Of a DNA stretch of 64,000 nucleotides, positions 32,690 to 42,028 are shown one piece after another. Positions within the stretch are counted from its first letter, which is position 1. Each line of letters opens with the position of its first letter. Under the pieces are notes generated by a model that ran no database searches, was not told the origin of the DNA, and saw nothing but the letters and a program-made list of their open reading frames with translations. Both the position numbers and the translations under genes were made by a program. The stretch lies in contig JADANN010000149.1 in the NCBI GenBank assembly GCA_018806985.1, positions 496,001 to 560,000 of the forward strand, read 5' to 3'. Origin of the DNA: Angiostrongylus vasorum. Its lineage: Eukaryota > Nematoda > Chromadorea > Rhabditida > Metastrongylidae.

Positions 32690-33830
32690 TTAGGTTGTTC
32701 AGAAACAAATGAGGGTTTTGAAATATTTATTCTTCCGGTCATTTTCTAACAATAAAATCCTTTTTTGTACCTTGCAATATTGTATTTTCCTATTTTTGTC
32801 AAAAGTCGATTTTTTTACCGATTTTTGAGCTTCGCAATTTTAGATGTCAAAAACGAATTCTCGTCAAATTTCCTTTTATGAGTTCAAACTCGGTCGTAGT
32901 GCAGCAGAGACGACTTGAAACATTAACGAAGTTTGGGCGAAAGGTAACGTTGGTGAATCCACGCTGCGAACGTGGTTGCGGAAATTCCGACCTGGTGGTT
33001 TCGGCCTCGAGGATAAGGAAAGCCGCGGAAGGCCAGTGAACTTGACGACGACGAGATTGAAGGCAATAGTGGAAGCAAAGACGCGTTTGAGAGCTTGCAG
33101 AACAGATCGCATAAGCACAGGAACAATTTTCACTCGCTTGAATCTCATAGGAAAGACAAAAAGCCTCGACAAATGGGTGTCGGACGATTTGAACCACAAT
33201 CAAAAATCGCCGTTTTGAATTGTCGTCTGCTTTTATTCTGTGCAGCAAAAACGACCATGTTCTTAATCGAATTGGGAGGTACGACGAGAAGTGGGTTCTA
33301 TACGACAACCGGCGACGTTCAGGTCAATGGTTGGATTGCGATCAGGCTCTACAGCACATCCCAAAGCCGAAATCATACCAAGAAAGATTATGGTGTTATG
33401 GTGACTGTTTGGTAGTCTGCAGCTGGGCTGATTCATCATAGTTTTTTGAATCCGAGCAAGACGATTATGGCAGAGAACTACTGCTAACAATTCGACGAAA
33501 TGCACCGTGAGCCCAACAACAACGACCGCCAATGGTCAATAGAGACAGACCAATCCTTCTCCACGACAACGCCAGACGTCACGTTGCAGAACCAGCGCTG
33601 TAGAAGTTGAACGAGTTGAGCTACGAAATTCTGCCTCATCCGCCATGTTCTCCAGACCTATCGCGTACCGATTATCACTTTTTCAAGCACCTTGACAACA
33701 TCCTGCGCGAGAAATGCTTCACCAACCACGGCGATGCAAAAGTGCCTTCAACAAATTCGTCGCTTATTTCATTTATTTCGTCATGGTGAGGAAAAATGAA
33801 TGAAACGTTAAGTCTTGATGTCCCTCTAAA
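32690..33830 (+). pseudogene. mariner-type transposon, decayed transposase (DD34D)
   Basis: The transposase starts at 32,844 (MSKTNSRQISFYEFKLGRSA), meets a TGA after about 25 codons, then continues STLRTWLRKFRPGGFGLEDK (HTH region) and ESRGRPVNLTTTRLKAIVEA. Catalytic residues can be traced in different frames: first Asp in YDEKWVLYDNRRR (about 33,280), second in LLHDNARRHVAEP (about 33,555), third in PPCSPDLSRTDYHFF (about 33,650). Several frameshifts and stops exclude activity. A candidate left terminus TTAGGTTGTTCAGAAACAAA sits at 32,690; no matching right inverted repeat was found. Hookworm genomes are known to carry mariner elements. Confidence 0.85.
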
Positions 33831-34436
33831 ATAGCCCAAAAATAAAATATAGCCCAAGAACTGTCGCAGAATTTGCTTTAATACGAAACTGCCAAAGGAT
33901 GGCTTCAAAAAGACAATATCGAGTGCAACGCACTTGTTCACTGCATAATATCGAGGTGCAACGCATTCCGCTCGGTTGTAAGATGGCGAAAACATAAAAA
34001 GTCGAACAAAAAACGTGACGACGACAAATAAACATGATAGCCAGACGGTTTTAAGACGAAGGAATTTGAAAACTTGTTGTAAGATGAACTTCGGAAATAT
34101 CTAGACTCACTATTAACGCCGTCTTAACGTACAATAAAAAGAGCGGTATGTGATGTCGAGCTCACTTATTTGAATGGACAAGTTCCACTTCTAGAACGTA
34201 TGTAACCCCAGGCGAACTACGTCAAAAAAGTTTTTATCTTGTAAAACCATAACTTGAACACAGAACATACACATTGGTAACTGAAACATGAACATTCCAG
34301 AATAGTTGGGCATAATGAGTGGGAGGGTACAAGAACAGAAGGAAATGTGAGAAACAAGAAAAACAATTGCGCAGTAATAGCTGTTAGCATGCAGTAATCT
34401 ATTCTTTTCTTTCGCCGCAGAATCAGTTATTTTTCG
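33831..34436. other. No recognised gene
   Basis: AT-rich; no exon, RNA or shared repeat was noticed. Confidence 0.45.
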
Positions 34437-34515
34437 ACGATTAAGCACAGTGGTTGTTGGGATCGATTCCACGTGTGTATTGCAGTGGCGCCTCCAACCA
34501 TTGTGCCACAAGCGC
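34437..34515 (-). repeat. SINE-A head only
   Basis: GGGATCGATTCCACGTGTGT and CGCCTCCAACCATTGTGCCA, the tRNA-like end of SINE-A without its body. It is fused directly to a minus-strand PLE endonuclease fragment. Confidence 0.7.
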
Positions 34516-34672
34516 CCTATGCGAGAAAGAAGAATAGTGACTTTTATATCAAAATCGTCTCCGTTATCCTTTGTATCCTATGTGTCCTGGTGGGGTACCT
34601 TGTCCTGCTTTTCGTTTGCTCTGTCCGTGTTCTTTTATACGAATTCAAAAAGGTCTGCCCGTTTTGAAACAT
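34516..34672 (-). pseudogene. PLE endonuclease fragment
   Basis: Minus strand carries the ILI-KVTI/FEVKV-like and RIKEHL-like segments (plus-strand landmarks ATCAAAATCGTCTCCGTTAT, TGTTCTTTTATACGAATTCA, GTCTGCCCGTTTTG). Only about 50 codons with frame breaks. Confidence 0.65.
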
Positions 34673-34674
34673 CG

Positions 34675-34790
34675 GTGGGTGAAACTTTCAGTGGCACAAC
34701 TTTCGGTGCGAAACGTTCTCAACTCCAATTTCCTAACCAGCGAAATCTCTTTCATTAACTTCTGATGTTCTCAACAGCTGTCGTTCTCTT
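34675..34790. repeat. Fragment of the inverted-repeat element of 41-43.6 kb
   Basis: TTCGGTGCGAAACGTTCTCA and CATTAACTTCTGATGTTCTC resemble the reverse complement of 43,560-43,640. The next PLE end begins at about 34,790, as if the PLE had cut this element. Confidence 0.5.
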
Positions 34791-34865
34791 TTTTACAGCA
34801 ATGGCGAGGTTATTATTCAGCACACGTTCACTTTGTTACAAAAATAACACATGCAACACAACGAT

Positions 34866-34901
34866 AGCTGACGTTTCGGCAGTAACACCTTCTTCAGAGC
34901 C
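34866..34901 (-). ncRNA. Minimal hammerhead-ribozyme-like motif (PLE class 1b)
   Basis: Minus strand: GGCT, CTGAAGA, A, GGT GTTACT GCC, GAA, ACGT, C, AGCT. Stem II has a U-G wobble in place of C-G, compensated in structure. Confidence 0.6.
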
Positions 34902-35365
34902 TGGAAGGGTACACTGACATGCCATTTACTAGGTCAAACGCTTCAATAGCACAAATAGAAAGATGAAAAATCTGAACAATAACTACACGATCTGCGACTT
35001 CTGGAAAAATCCATCGCTTTTTACCTGCCTTAGAATAAAGAAGAACAGCCGCTTAGAGTCGCGTATGGTTGACTACTGCACCATCCCCACATCAAAAAAT
35101 CAGTTCTGACATACCGGCTAGATCACGCGTTATCTCAGGACCTTCTTCCCTGCTATCCAATTCCGGATTTTTGATATTTATCCAAAAAGCCTCGAGGAAT
35201 TTGCGCGTTGGTGTTTTTAGTCTCCCGTGCGAGGATAGCGGCTTTTACATCAAAATCTTCTACGCTTTGTTTTTTGTATTCCATGAGTGCCTTGTGGGGT
35301 ACTTTATCTTGCTTTTTCTTTTGCCATCCAGGTGTTCTTTTATGCGGATACATAAAGGTCTGCCC

Positions 35366-35440
35366 GTCTGACCAATATATATTATGTTATATTATTATAC
35401 TAGCATATTATTATTATTATTATTGTTATATTAATATTAT
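35366..35440. repeat. (TTA)n-rich simple repeat inside a PLE endonuclease
   Basis: TATTATGTTATATTATTATA and TATTATTATTATTATTGTTA interrupt the GIY-YIG region between CCAATATATA and CTCCGCAAACACTACAAG. Confidence 0.85.
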
Positions 35441-36005
35441 CTCCGCAAACACTACAAGAAATCAGGTATATCGTACCTGAACTCATGCAGTCACCGTCCG
35501 TGCGGTAAGGGCAAATTACGCAGTTCTCTGTTCACATAGACGGTCATGTATGTGATTACGAACCAACTGCCGACGTAGAGTATCCGGTGGTATTTCAACT
35601 ATCGCTACCGATTCCTCTAGACCTGCCCTTCTTAAGCATCGCTTTATCGCTACATTTATTTCATCGCTAATGAAGGGCATGATAAACGGGATTTTGTTCC
35701 TGCTAAACCGTTCCTTTTTGGGCGTCGTTCTCCTTCTAAACTTATCTCGTGCGGTAACTATTTCGTAGCCATTGGAGGTGGCTGTTTGCCGAGCCAAGTC
35801 GCGAGCGCGATTCTCCCTTTAGTTCCCTGGTTGCACACACAGAGGTGGCCGTTTGAAACATACATCTCACAAGCGCCGTCTTTTGTGTGTGAAAGGTGGG
35901 AAAAAGAGAAAATGAAGCAGGATGTTTTTTGTTACTTGGTTTGCGGTACCACTTTGTCATGTAACCGCTACTTGACAGGACGTTTAAAAAACGGAAGCCA
36001 GTTTT

Positions 36006-36445
36006 TGCCAAAAAACCTACAATGAATAGCTGGGATGAATGCCCAGAGGTCATACGCGAGCTGACCCCGTATGTTCGCATCAATTTCTGATGTGGGATGG
36101 TGCAGTCATCAACCATATGCGCCTATAATTAGCTGTTCTAATCTTCCTCATTGGAAGTCGCGTAAAAAAGCGGTGAGTTTTTCGAAAAGCTGTTGACCAT
36201 GTAATTACCATACAGTTTTTCGTCTTTTGTAAGTGTTATTGAAGCCTTTGGCCCTAGTAAGTTGTATATCAGTATACCCTTCCAGGCTCTGAAGAAGGCG
36301 ATACTGCCGAAACGTCAGCTACTGTTGTATTGTATTGTGTTTTTTCTATGGAAGTAAATGTATGCTGTTTAACAACCTCGCGATTGCTGAACAAGAAAAC
36401 GACGCATTTACACTCCAGTGCCGAGGTTTATAGAAAGTCGATCCT
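36006..36445 (+). mobile_element. PLE 3' end and pLTR preceding another PLE body
   Basis: Endonuclease C-terminal codons (CCTACAATGAATAGCTGGGA), tail, ribozyme-like core at 36,285-36,320 and pLTR end (CCGAGGTTTATAGAAAGTCG, ATCCTGGGAACTG). The next PLE ORF begins directly downstream, so this pLTR lies at the 5' side of the 36.45-38.27 kb copy, the direct-repeat arrangement typical of Penelope-like elements. Confidence 0.8.
36285..36320 (+). ncRNA. Minimal hammerhead-ribozyme-like motif (PLE class 1)
   Basis: Same sequence and layout as 30,449-30,484. It lies upstream of a PLE body, in 5' pLTR position. Confidence 0.65.
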
Positions 36446-38274
36446 GGGAACTGTTACGAGATGTACCAGCAAAATACCTTCGACTTATGAAGGAAGCATT
36501 GTCACTAAGACAAAAGATTGTCTTAGCTAGACAGCAAATCAACTTTCTCCGCCGCTGTTTTCAACATCGAGTTATGCCAAAGTTTATAAAATGAAAACGA
36601 CTTCGCGAGATATGCGGTCAACCAGTGGACAGCCAACAAGTACAAGGCATTGAAATGGAACTGCTTCGGGCCGCACTACGAAGCAAACGGAACGAACATA
36701 TGTTCGAAAGAAGGATGAAACGTATGACGAAGGAATATTTTTTGTGCTTTGTATTTGGAGGATCAACTTTGGAGGAGAATAGTTGGTGGGTCAATACTGA
36801 TGTGCAATTCTATTAAGTCTAATGCTAAAATGGCCTTACAGCGAAAGTTTGAGAATATGTTGACTAACTCGCGTGTCTCGGCTTCATGAAATCACAGACA
36901 AACGAACTTTGCTAGGAGTCAAAATATAGTTGGTAATGCACCAAGAAAATCTAGGGTCACCGCGATGGAGGCACAACAATACCTGAGAGTGTGAGAGTGC
37001 GCATTCGCTATTAGAACTGCGCCCAAATTTTGCGCCATCACAGTCCATTTCTAAAACGACCCTGCGTAGGATAGCACGCAACCTTTATGAGCTTCAAGAT
37101 CGACTCCGCTATAAGGCCAAAAAATAAATATTAAACAGAGACGAAAACGAAGGAATGGCGCTATTACCACCATCTCCTTTCCCTAGAGCGTTCTTCAGAC
37201 AGCAGGACCCCAATGTCAGAAATTGATACGAAGTTTCGCATGTCCTCTGACGATGTTCTCAAAAAACCTTGCCCACTATCACGATAGAAAGTATATCCCC
37301 TAACCTCACACCTACACAAAAAATGTGACATGCGAGAAATTATAGAATTAATAAATTCGAAGACCACTAGACCAACAGTTAACAATAAAGGGGAAGACTT
37401 CGTAGTTATTCCTCGGCAGTTGATGTTAAGATAACGGAGGAACATCTTAGTGATGCCTTTATCGCCCATCGCCTGAAAAGGAGTACAAAAGACAATACCG
37501 AGAAGTTAGCAATGAATAGGTCATAGTAGTAAAATCGGCGGGCTTATAACCATCCGTTATTCCTCATTATAAAGTAGATCGACCAACATGTACCGTTTTA
37601 TACGTTACTTATCAAAACACGTAAGTTAATATCAGCTGATGATCTCGGGGCCACCAATCCACTATCCTACAAAGTTAGACCCATTATCAGCTGTGTAGAC
37701 GAGCCAACGGATTGAATAACATGGTTTCTAGGCCGAATACTTACCCAACTGCTTTGCCACGTTCCAGCTCACCTCACGATTACCCAAATGTTCCTAGAAC
37801 GTCTACGTAACGCGTCTCCTAACAACGCGTGCGTGATGGAGTCATTCGACGTTTCCGCGCTTTACACCAACGTATCTAATGGCTCCGCAATGCAAGCCAT
37901 CCACGAACTTCTTGTTGAACATGGGGAAGGAATACATATGCGTAGCTTCTCTATTCAGCCGCTTATGGTTCCCCTAAAAGAGTGCCTAGCCTGCTCGATT
38001 TTTCAGATGGTCTGGGAATTATTACGCGCAAATTAGAGGGCTGGCAATGGGACAGCGGTTGGCACCAACTCTCGCCATTGCGTTCATGTCTAAAAATAGA
38101 AGCCCCGGTTATCGATCACCGGCCGCTGTTCTACTGCAAATATATAGGTGATTGTTTTGTCATCTTCTCTGCTCGGGAGGAGATAGACAAATGCTTTGAA
38201 TTATTGAATGAACAGTCTGAGTATATCAAATTCAACCGAGAGAAACCGAAAGAGACCTGGCTTCCATTTCTTTT
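36446..38274 (+). mobile_element. Penelope-like element copy C: N-terminal region and RT, truncated before the endonuclease
   Basis: Begins with the fullest N-terminus in the window, LRLMKEALSLRQKIVLARQQ then INFLRRCFQHRVMPKFIK (36,478-36,590). The RT follows in broken frames: FERLRN-type MFLERLRNASPNNACVMESF at 37,788, motif A SFDVSALYTNV, IRGLAMGQRLAPTLAI at about 38,030-38,080, and motif C with CKYIGDCFVIF (YVDD changed to YIGD). It stops abruptly at about 38,274 within REKPKETWLPF. It differs from copies A and B by substitutions, so it is an older or separate lineage. Confidence 0.85.
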
Positions 38275-38525
38275 GGCACGACTCGATGTTGAATGCAGCG
38301 GCGGAGAAAGTGGATCTGTTGTCTGCCTAAGACAATCTTTTGTCCAAGTTACAAGGCTTCCTTCACAAGTCGAAAATGTCTTGCTGGTACATTTCGTAAC
38401 AGTTCCCAGGATCGACTTTCTATTAACCTCAGCAATGGATTATAAATCTGTCGTTCTTTTTTTTACAACAATCGCGAGGTTGTTATTCAGCACACGTTTA
38501 CTTCCTTGCAAATACTTACTAACAA
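38275..38525 (-). mobile_element. PLE 5' leader and pLTR end, minus orientation
   Basis: The minus strand reads the element's N-terminal leader (the same TACCAGCAA/GACTTGTGAAGGAAGC zone as 36,460-36,520) followed outward by the pLTR end (GTTCCCAGGATCGACTTTCT; ACAATCGCGAGGTTGTTATT). It is sandwiched between plus-strand PLE pieces. Confidence 0.75.
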
Positions 38526-38787
38526 GACACATAAGTTGGTATCACCTGATGATCTTGCGTCAACCAATTTGTTTAAAGTTAGACCCATCATCAACTGTGT
38601 TGACCGGCCAAATAGAAGATAACCTGGTTTCTAAGCCTAAGACTAATCCAGTTGCTGAAACATATTCCACCTCACTTCACGAACAACCAACATGTTCCTA
38701 GAACGTCTACGTAACGTGACTCCTAATAACGCGTACGTGATGGAGTCTTTCGACGTTACCGCGTTGTATACCAACGTATCGAATGGG
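38526..38787 (+). pseudogene. PLE RT fragment
   Basis: Plus strand: KTHKLVSPDDLASTN, FKVRPIINCVDRPN, MFLERLRNVTPNNAYVMESF, motif A FDVTALYTNVSNG. It has small deletions and stops. It is joined directly to the next copy at about 38,788 within GGGACAGCAGGACCC. Confidence 0.75.
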
Positions 38788-41072
38788 ACAGCAGGACCCT
38801 AACGATGGAGTTGACATAAAATTCCGCATGTTTTCGGACGGCGTTCTCAAGACCCTTAATCACTACCGCGATAGAAAGTTTATCTCTAACCTTACAGCCG
38901 CACAAAAATGTGGCATGCGAGAAATTAGAGAAATTAATAAACTCAAAAAAGAATAAGATTGTCTGTTAGTGATAAGGGGGGAGAGTTCGTAGTTATTCCT
39001 CGCCAGCTGGATGTTGAGATAACAGAGGAACATCTTAGTGATGCTACCCTCTATCGCCCATCCTCTGAAAAGGAATACAAAAGTCAATACCGAAAGCTAA
39101 ACAATCAATGGGTCAGTGTGGCGAAAGGCTGCAGGTTTAAAACCATCGGTTATTTCGCACTTTAAAATCGATACACCAACATGTCCCGTCCTATACCTAC
39201 TTATTAAAACACATAAGTTGGTATCACCTGATGATCTTGCGTCAACCAATCCGTCATCATTTAAGGTTAGACCCATCATCAGCTGTGTAGACGGGCCAAC
39301 GGATAGAATAACCTGGTTTTTAAGCCTAATACTTACCCAGTTGCTTAACCATATTCCAGCTCACCTCACAAACACCCAAATGTTCCTAGAACGTCTACGT
39401 AACGCGTCTCCCTAATAACGCGTACGTGATGGAGTCCTTTCGACGTTACCGCGTTGTACACCAACGTATCGAATGACTCCGCAATGCAAGCCATCTTCGA
39501 ACTTCTTGTTGAAACATGAAGGAAGAATAAATATGCATGGCTTGTCCATTCAGCAGCTAATGGCTCTCCTAAAGGAGTGCCTAAACTGCTCGATTTTCAG
39601 ATGGTCTGGGAAATATTTCGCGCAAATAAGGGGGTTGGCAGTGGGACAGCGACTGGCACCAAGCCTTGCCATTGTGTTTCATGTCTAAGATAGAAGCCCC
39701 TGCTCTCGATCTCCGGCCACTACTCTACTGCAGATATGTAGATGATTGTTTTGTCATCTTCTCTACTCAGGAGGAGATGGACAAATGCTTTGAATTATTG
39801 AACGAGCAGTCTGAGTACATTAAGCTCACCCGGGAGAAACCGAGAAAAGACTGGCTTCCGTTTTCTAAACGTCCAAATAAAGCCTATCAAGTAGCGGTTA
39901 CCTGACAAAGTGGTACCGAAAAGCCAAGTAACAAGAACATCCTCGTTCACTTTCCCTTTCTTCCCACCCTTCACACACAAAGAGGGCGCTTGTGAGAAAC
40001 ATGTTTCGAACAGCCACCTCTGTGTGCAGAACTAGGGGAACTAAAGGGAAGAATCACGCAACTTGGCTCGGGCAAATAGCCATCTCAATGGCTACGAAAT
40101 AGTAACTTCACGAGATAAGTTTAGAAAGAGCGACTCGCCCAAAACGAAAGGGTTTGGCCTAAACCAAAGTCCCGTTTATGCTTGCCCTTTCATTAGCGAT
40201 GAAAGTAAGCGTAGCGATTAAAGCGATGCTTAAGAAAGGGCAGATCTAGAGGAATCGGTAGCGATAGTTGAAATACCACCGGCTACTCTACGTCGTCAGT
40301 TAGTTCGTAATCACCTGTATGACCGTCTATGCGAAAAACAAACAGAAATTGCGTAATCTGCCCTTACGGCAGGGACGGTGATTGCATGAGTTCAGGTACG
40401 ATATACCTGTTTCTCTTGTAATAATTGCGGAGACGAATACATTGGCGAAACGGGCAGACCTTTATGTATCCGTATAAAAGAACACCTGGATGACAAACGA
40501 AAATCAAAACAAGGCACGCCCACTGGGCACGCATAGGATACAAAAACACAGCGGAGACGATTGTGATATAAAGGTCCTCGCACAGGGTCCCAACACCAAT
40601 GCGCAAACTTCTTGAGGCTTTTAGGGATAAATGCCAGGAACCCTGGAATTCATAGCAGGGAACAATGCCCGAAGATCACACTTGACTCTTCATGTGGGGT
40701 GGCGCATTCATCGGCCGTACGCGATTCTGACGAGCTGTTCTTCCTTATTGGAAGGCAGGCAAAAAGCGGTGAGTTTTTCGTGAAGCCGGTGATCATGTAG
40801 TTATTGTTCAGATTTTCATCTTTTCTGTTTGTGCTATCAAAGCGTTTGACCTAGTAAATGGCATGTCAGTGTACCGTTCCAGGCTCTGAGAGAAGGTGTT
40901 ACTGCCGAAACGTCAGCTACCGTTGTGTTGTATGCGTTATATTTGCAAGAAAGTAAACATGTGCTGAATAACAACCTCGCGATTGCTGTAAAAAAAGAGG
41001 ACGACAGATTTGTAATCCAGTGCCGAGGTTAATAGAAAGTGGATCTTGGAACCTGTTCTCAGTAGCCTCTAC
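38788..41072 (+). mobile_element. Penelope-like element copy B: RT, endonuclease, 3' pLTR, riddled with single-base insertions
   Basis: Collinear with copy A from about 28,335 to the 3' end and nearly identical in substitutions. It carries many extra single bases (for example TCTCCCTAATAACG, CCTTTCGACG, TTGAAACATG, TGCTTGCCC, GAAAGTAAGC, TTAAAGCGATGC, AGAAAGGGC). Motifs present are IIS CVDG-type RT block, FDVTALYTNV-equivalent, CRYVDDCFVIF (about 39,730-39,765), CPYGRDGDC and YIGETGRP. The endonuclease C-terminus and tail (40,500-41,072) diverge more and match the 34.8 kb copy. The pLTR ends near 41,058 (CCGAGGTTAATAGAAAGTGG). Confidence 0.88.
40882..40918 (+). ncRNA. Hammerhead-ribozyme-like motif (PLE class 1b)
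   Basis: GGCT, CTGAGAGA (one base longer than CTGAAGA), AGGT GTTACT GCC, GAA, ACGT, C, AGCT. The extra base in the core may be a sequence error like the others in this copy. Confidence 0.55.
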
Positions 41073-41220
41073 CATGTAGTACGCCTATGAAATCTCTTTT
41101 GTTAATGGCGACTTTTACTGTTGTCTCGAAGAATTTCTACGGAATTTCACTGAAGGACTCGGAAACGGGAGTGAAATTTGATGGCACCAAGAACCCCCCT
41201 CAAAAAACTACTACATCAAG

Positions 41221-41404
41221 ACATCAAGTTTTGTAAAAAAGTCCCACTCGTAACATCACGGCTCTGAGGAAGGCCAAATCTCCGAAACGTCAGCCGTCGA
41301 CCAACAACACCAACAACCACGACAACGAAGACCTATACCAACCCTCGCATCAGCTAAAGAAGATCAGTTTATAGGATCATGTAAATAAATACATCAAGTT
41401 TTGT
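41221..41404 (+). mobile_element. Solo ribozyme-bearing PLE end with 14-bp target-site duplication
   Basis: A 156-bp insert (41,235-41,390) is flanked by exact copies of ACATCAAGTTTTGT (41,221-41,234 and 41,391-41,404). The homologous right arm of the surrounding inverted repeat shows the uninterrupted site (AATAAGTTTTGCCTTGATG, reverse complement near 43,340). The insert has the ribozyme-like core, a CAAC/CGAC-rich stretch, ACCTATACCAACCCTCGCAT, and an end with AGGATCATGTAAATAAAT. It lacks all coding sequence, so PLE machinery can apparently mobilise short end-only transcripts. Confidence 0.8.
41260..41295 (+). ncRNA. Minimal hammerhead-ribozyme-like motif (PLE class 2)
   Basis: GGCT, CTGAGGA, A, GG CCAAATCT CC, GAA, ACGT, C, AGCC. 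Stem I is a perfect four-pair GGCU/AGCC. Stem II has only two clear pairs because of substitutions relative to GGCG/CGCC in sister copies. Confidence 0.6.
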
Positions 41405-41569
41405 CTTGATGCACAAGAACTGTTGAGCCTGCTTGTACGGACAGTCCAACGAGCTGCGAAAGGATAGTAAACGCCTAATTGATGATGCGATTGAGTGAGC
41501 TTGGGATTCCATGATCACCTTTATGAACCTTCCAAGTTTCTAATAAAGGTGGATGTTTATGGAGCGCAG

Positions 41570-42028
41570 TCAATTCACTACGATTTGTCCACTGTGTGTA
41601 TACAAAACAATATTTGCTATTGTACCTTTCGTATTCTGGGGTCTCGTCCCATTCGTATAACAGTAGCAACCTGCCCACTGATCTGACTCAGTTCTGCAGA
41701 TGTTTCGAAAAGGATCGTCTAAAAAACTCCAGATGTTGTCCACGTATAAAAAATGCTCAACTCGATTCATGCAACTGTTTGCTCTGTTGAAATAGGTCGA
41801 AATTTTTTTATCCAAAGCAATGCTTCGGAGCAAATATTGTTGGTCCCCAGCAGAAAGAGGAGTGCGCGGAACTTCATTTAACACGATTCCAACATTTTCG
41901 CTAAGAGAACTAATGTTAGAGTCGACGAAGTTGCTGTGCAGCAAGCGGTGGTTTGGCATCAGATTTTCTTGACGGCTGTGCCTCATTTTAATGAAAAATG
42001 TTAGTGAAAAATATTTCTTTCTCTGCAA
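41570..42028 (-). CDS. Unidentified 152-codon ORF inside the left arm of the inverted-repeat element
   Basis: The minus-strand frame runs MQRKKYFSLTFFIKMRHSRQ ... LSENVGIVLNEVPRTPLSAG ... GTIANIVLYTHSGQIVVN and stops at TGA. Most of it lies in the 427-bp insert present only in the left arm. Its last 20 codons lie in the arm proper and match the right arm's plus-strand reading CTIASFILSTHSGEIAVNWL, where the left-arm TGA is TGG. That conserved reading between arms hints at former coding. I do not recognise the protein and it may be a captured or relic coding segment. Confidence 0.3.
   Translation of the reverse strand: MQRKKYFSLTFFIKMRHSRQENLMPNHRLLHSNFVDSNISSLSENVGIVLNEVPRTPLSAGDQQYLLRSIALDKKISTYFNRANSCMNRVEHFLYVDNIWSFLDDPFRNICRTESDQWAGCYCYTNGTRPQNTKGTIANIVLYTHSGQIVVN

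Larger units (their letters stand above)
34791..36005 (-). mobile_element. PLE fragment: pLTR, endonuclease, RT end (left half of inverted pair)
   Basis: Left to right on the minus strand: pLTR (ATGGCGAGGTTATTATTCAG), ribozyme-like core at 34,866-34,901, tail, endonuclease 35,069-35,797 and RT end 35,742-36,005. The endonuclease is interrupted at 35,366-35,440 by a (TTA)n-rich insertion. Its N-terminal half (35,516-35,797) reads ISDEINVAIKRCLRRAG and PPDTLRRQLVRNHIHDRLCE. Sequence is closer to the 40.4-40.9 kb copy than to copy A. It joins a plus-strand PLE end head to head at about 36,005. Confidence 0.85.

Noticed and set aside
32690..33830. Intact mariner transposon
   Set aside because: A premature TGA, several frameshifts and no recognisable right terminal repeat; only the catalytic Asp residues can be traced.
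36600..36830. Independent small gene (63 codons)
   Set aside because: It is the frameshifted N-terminal region of PLE copy C, matched at 27.74-27.94 kb.
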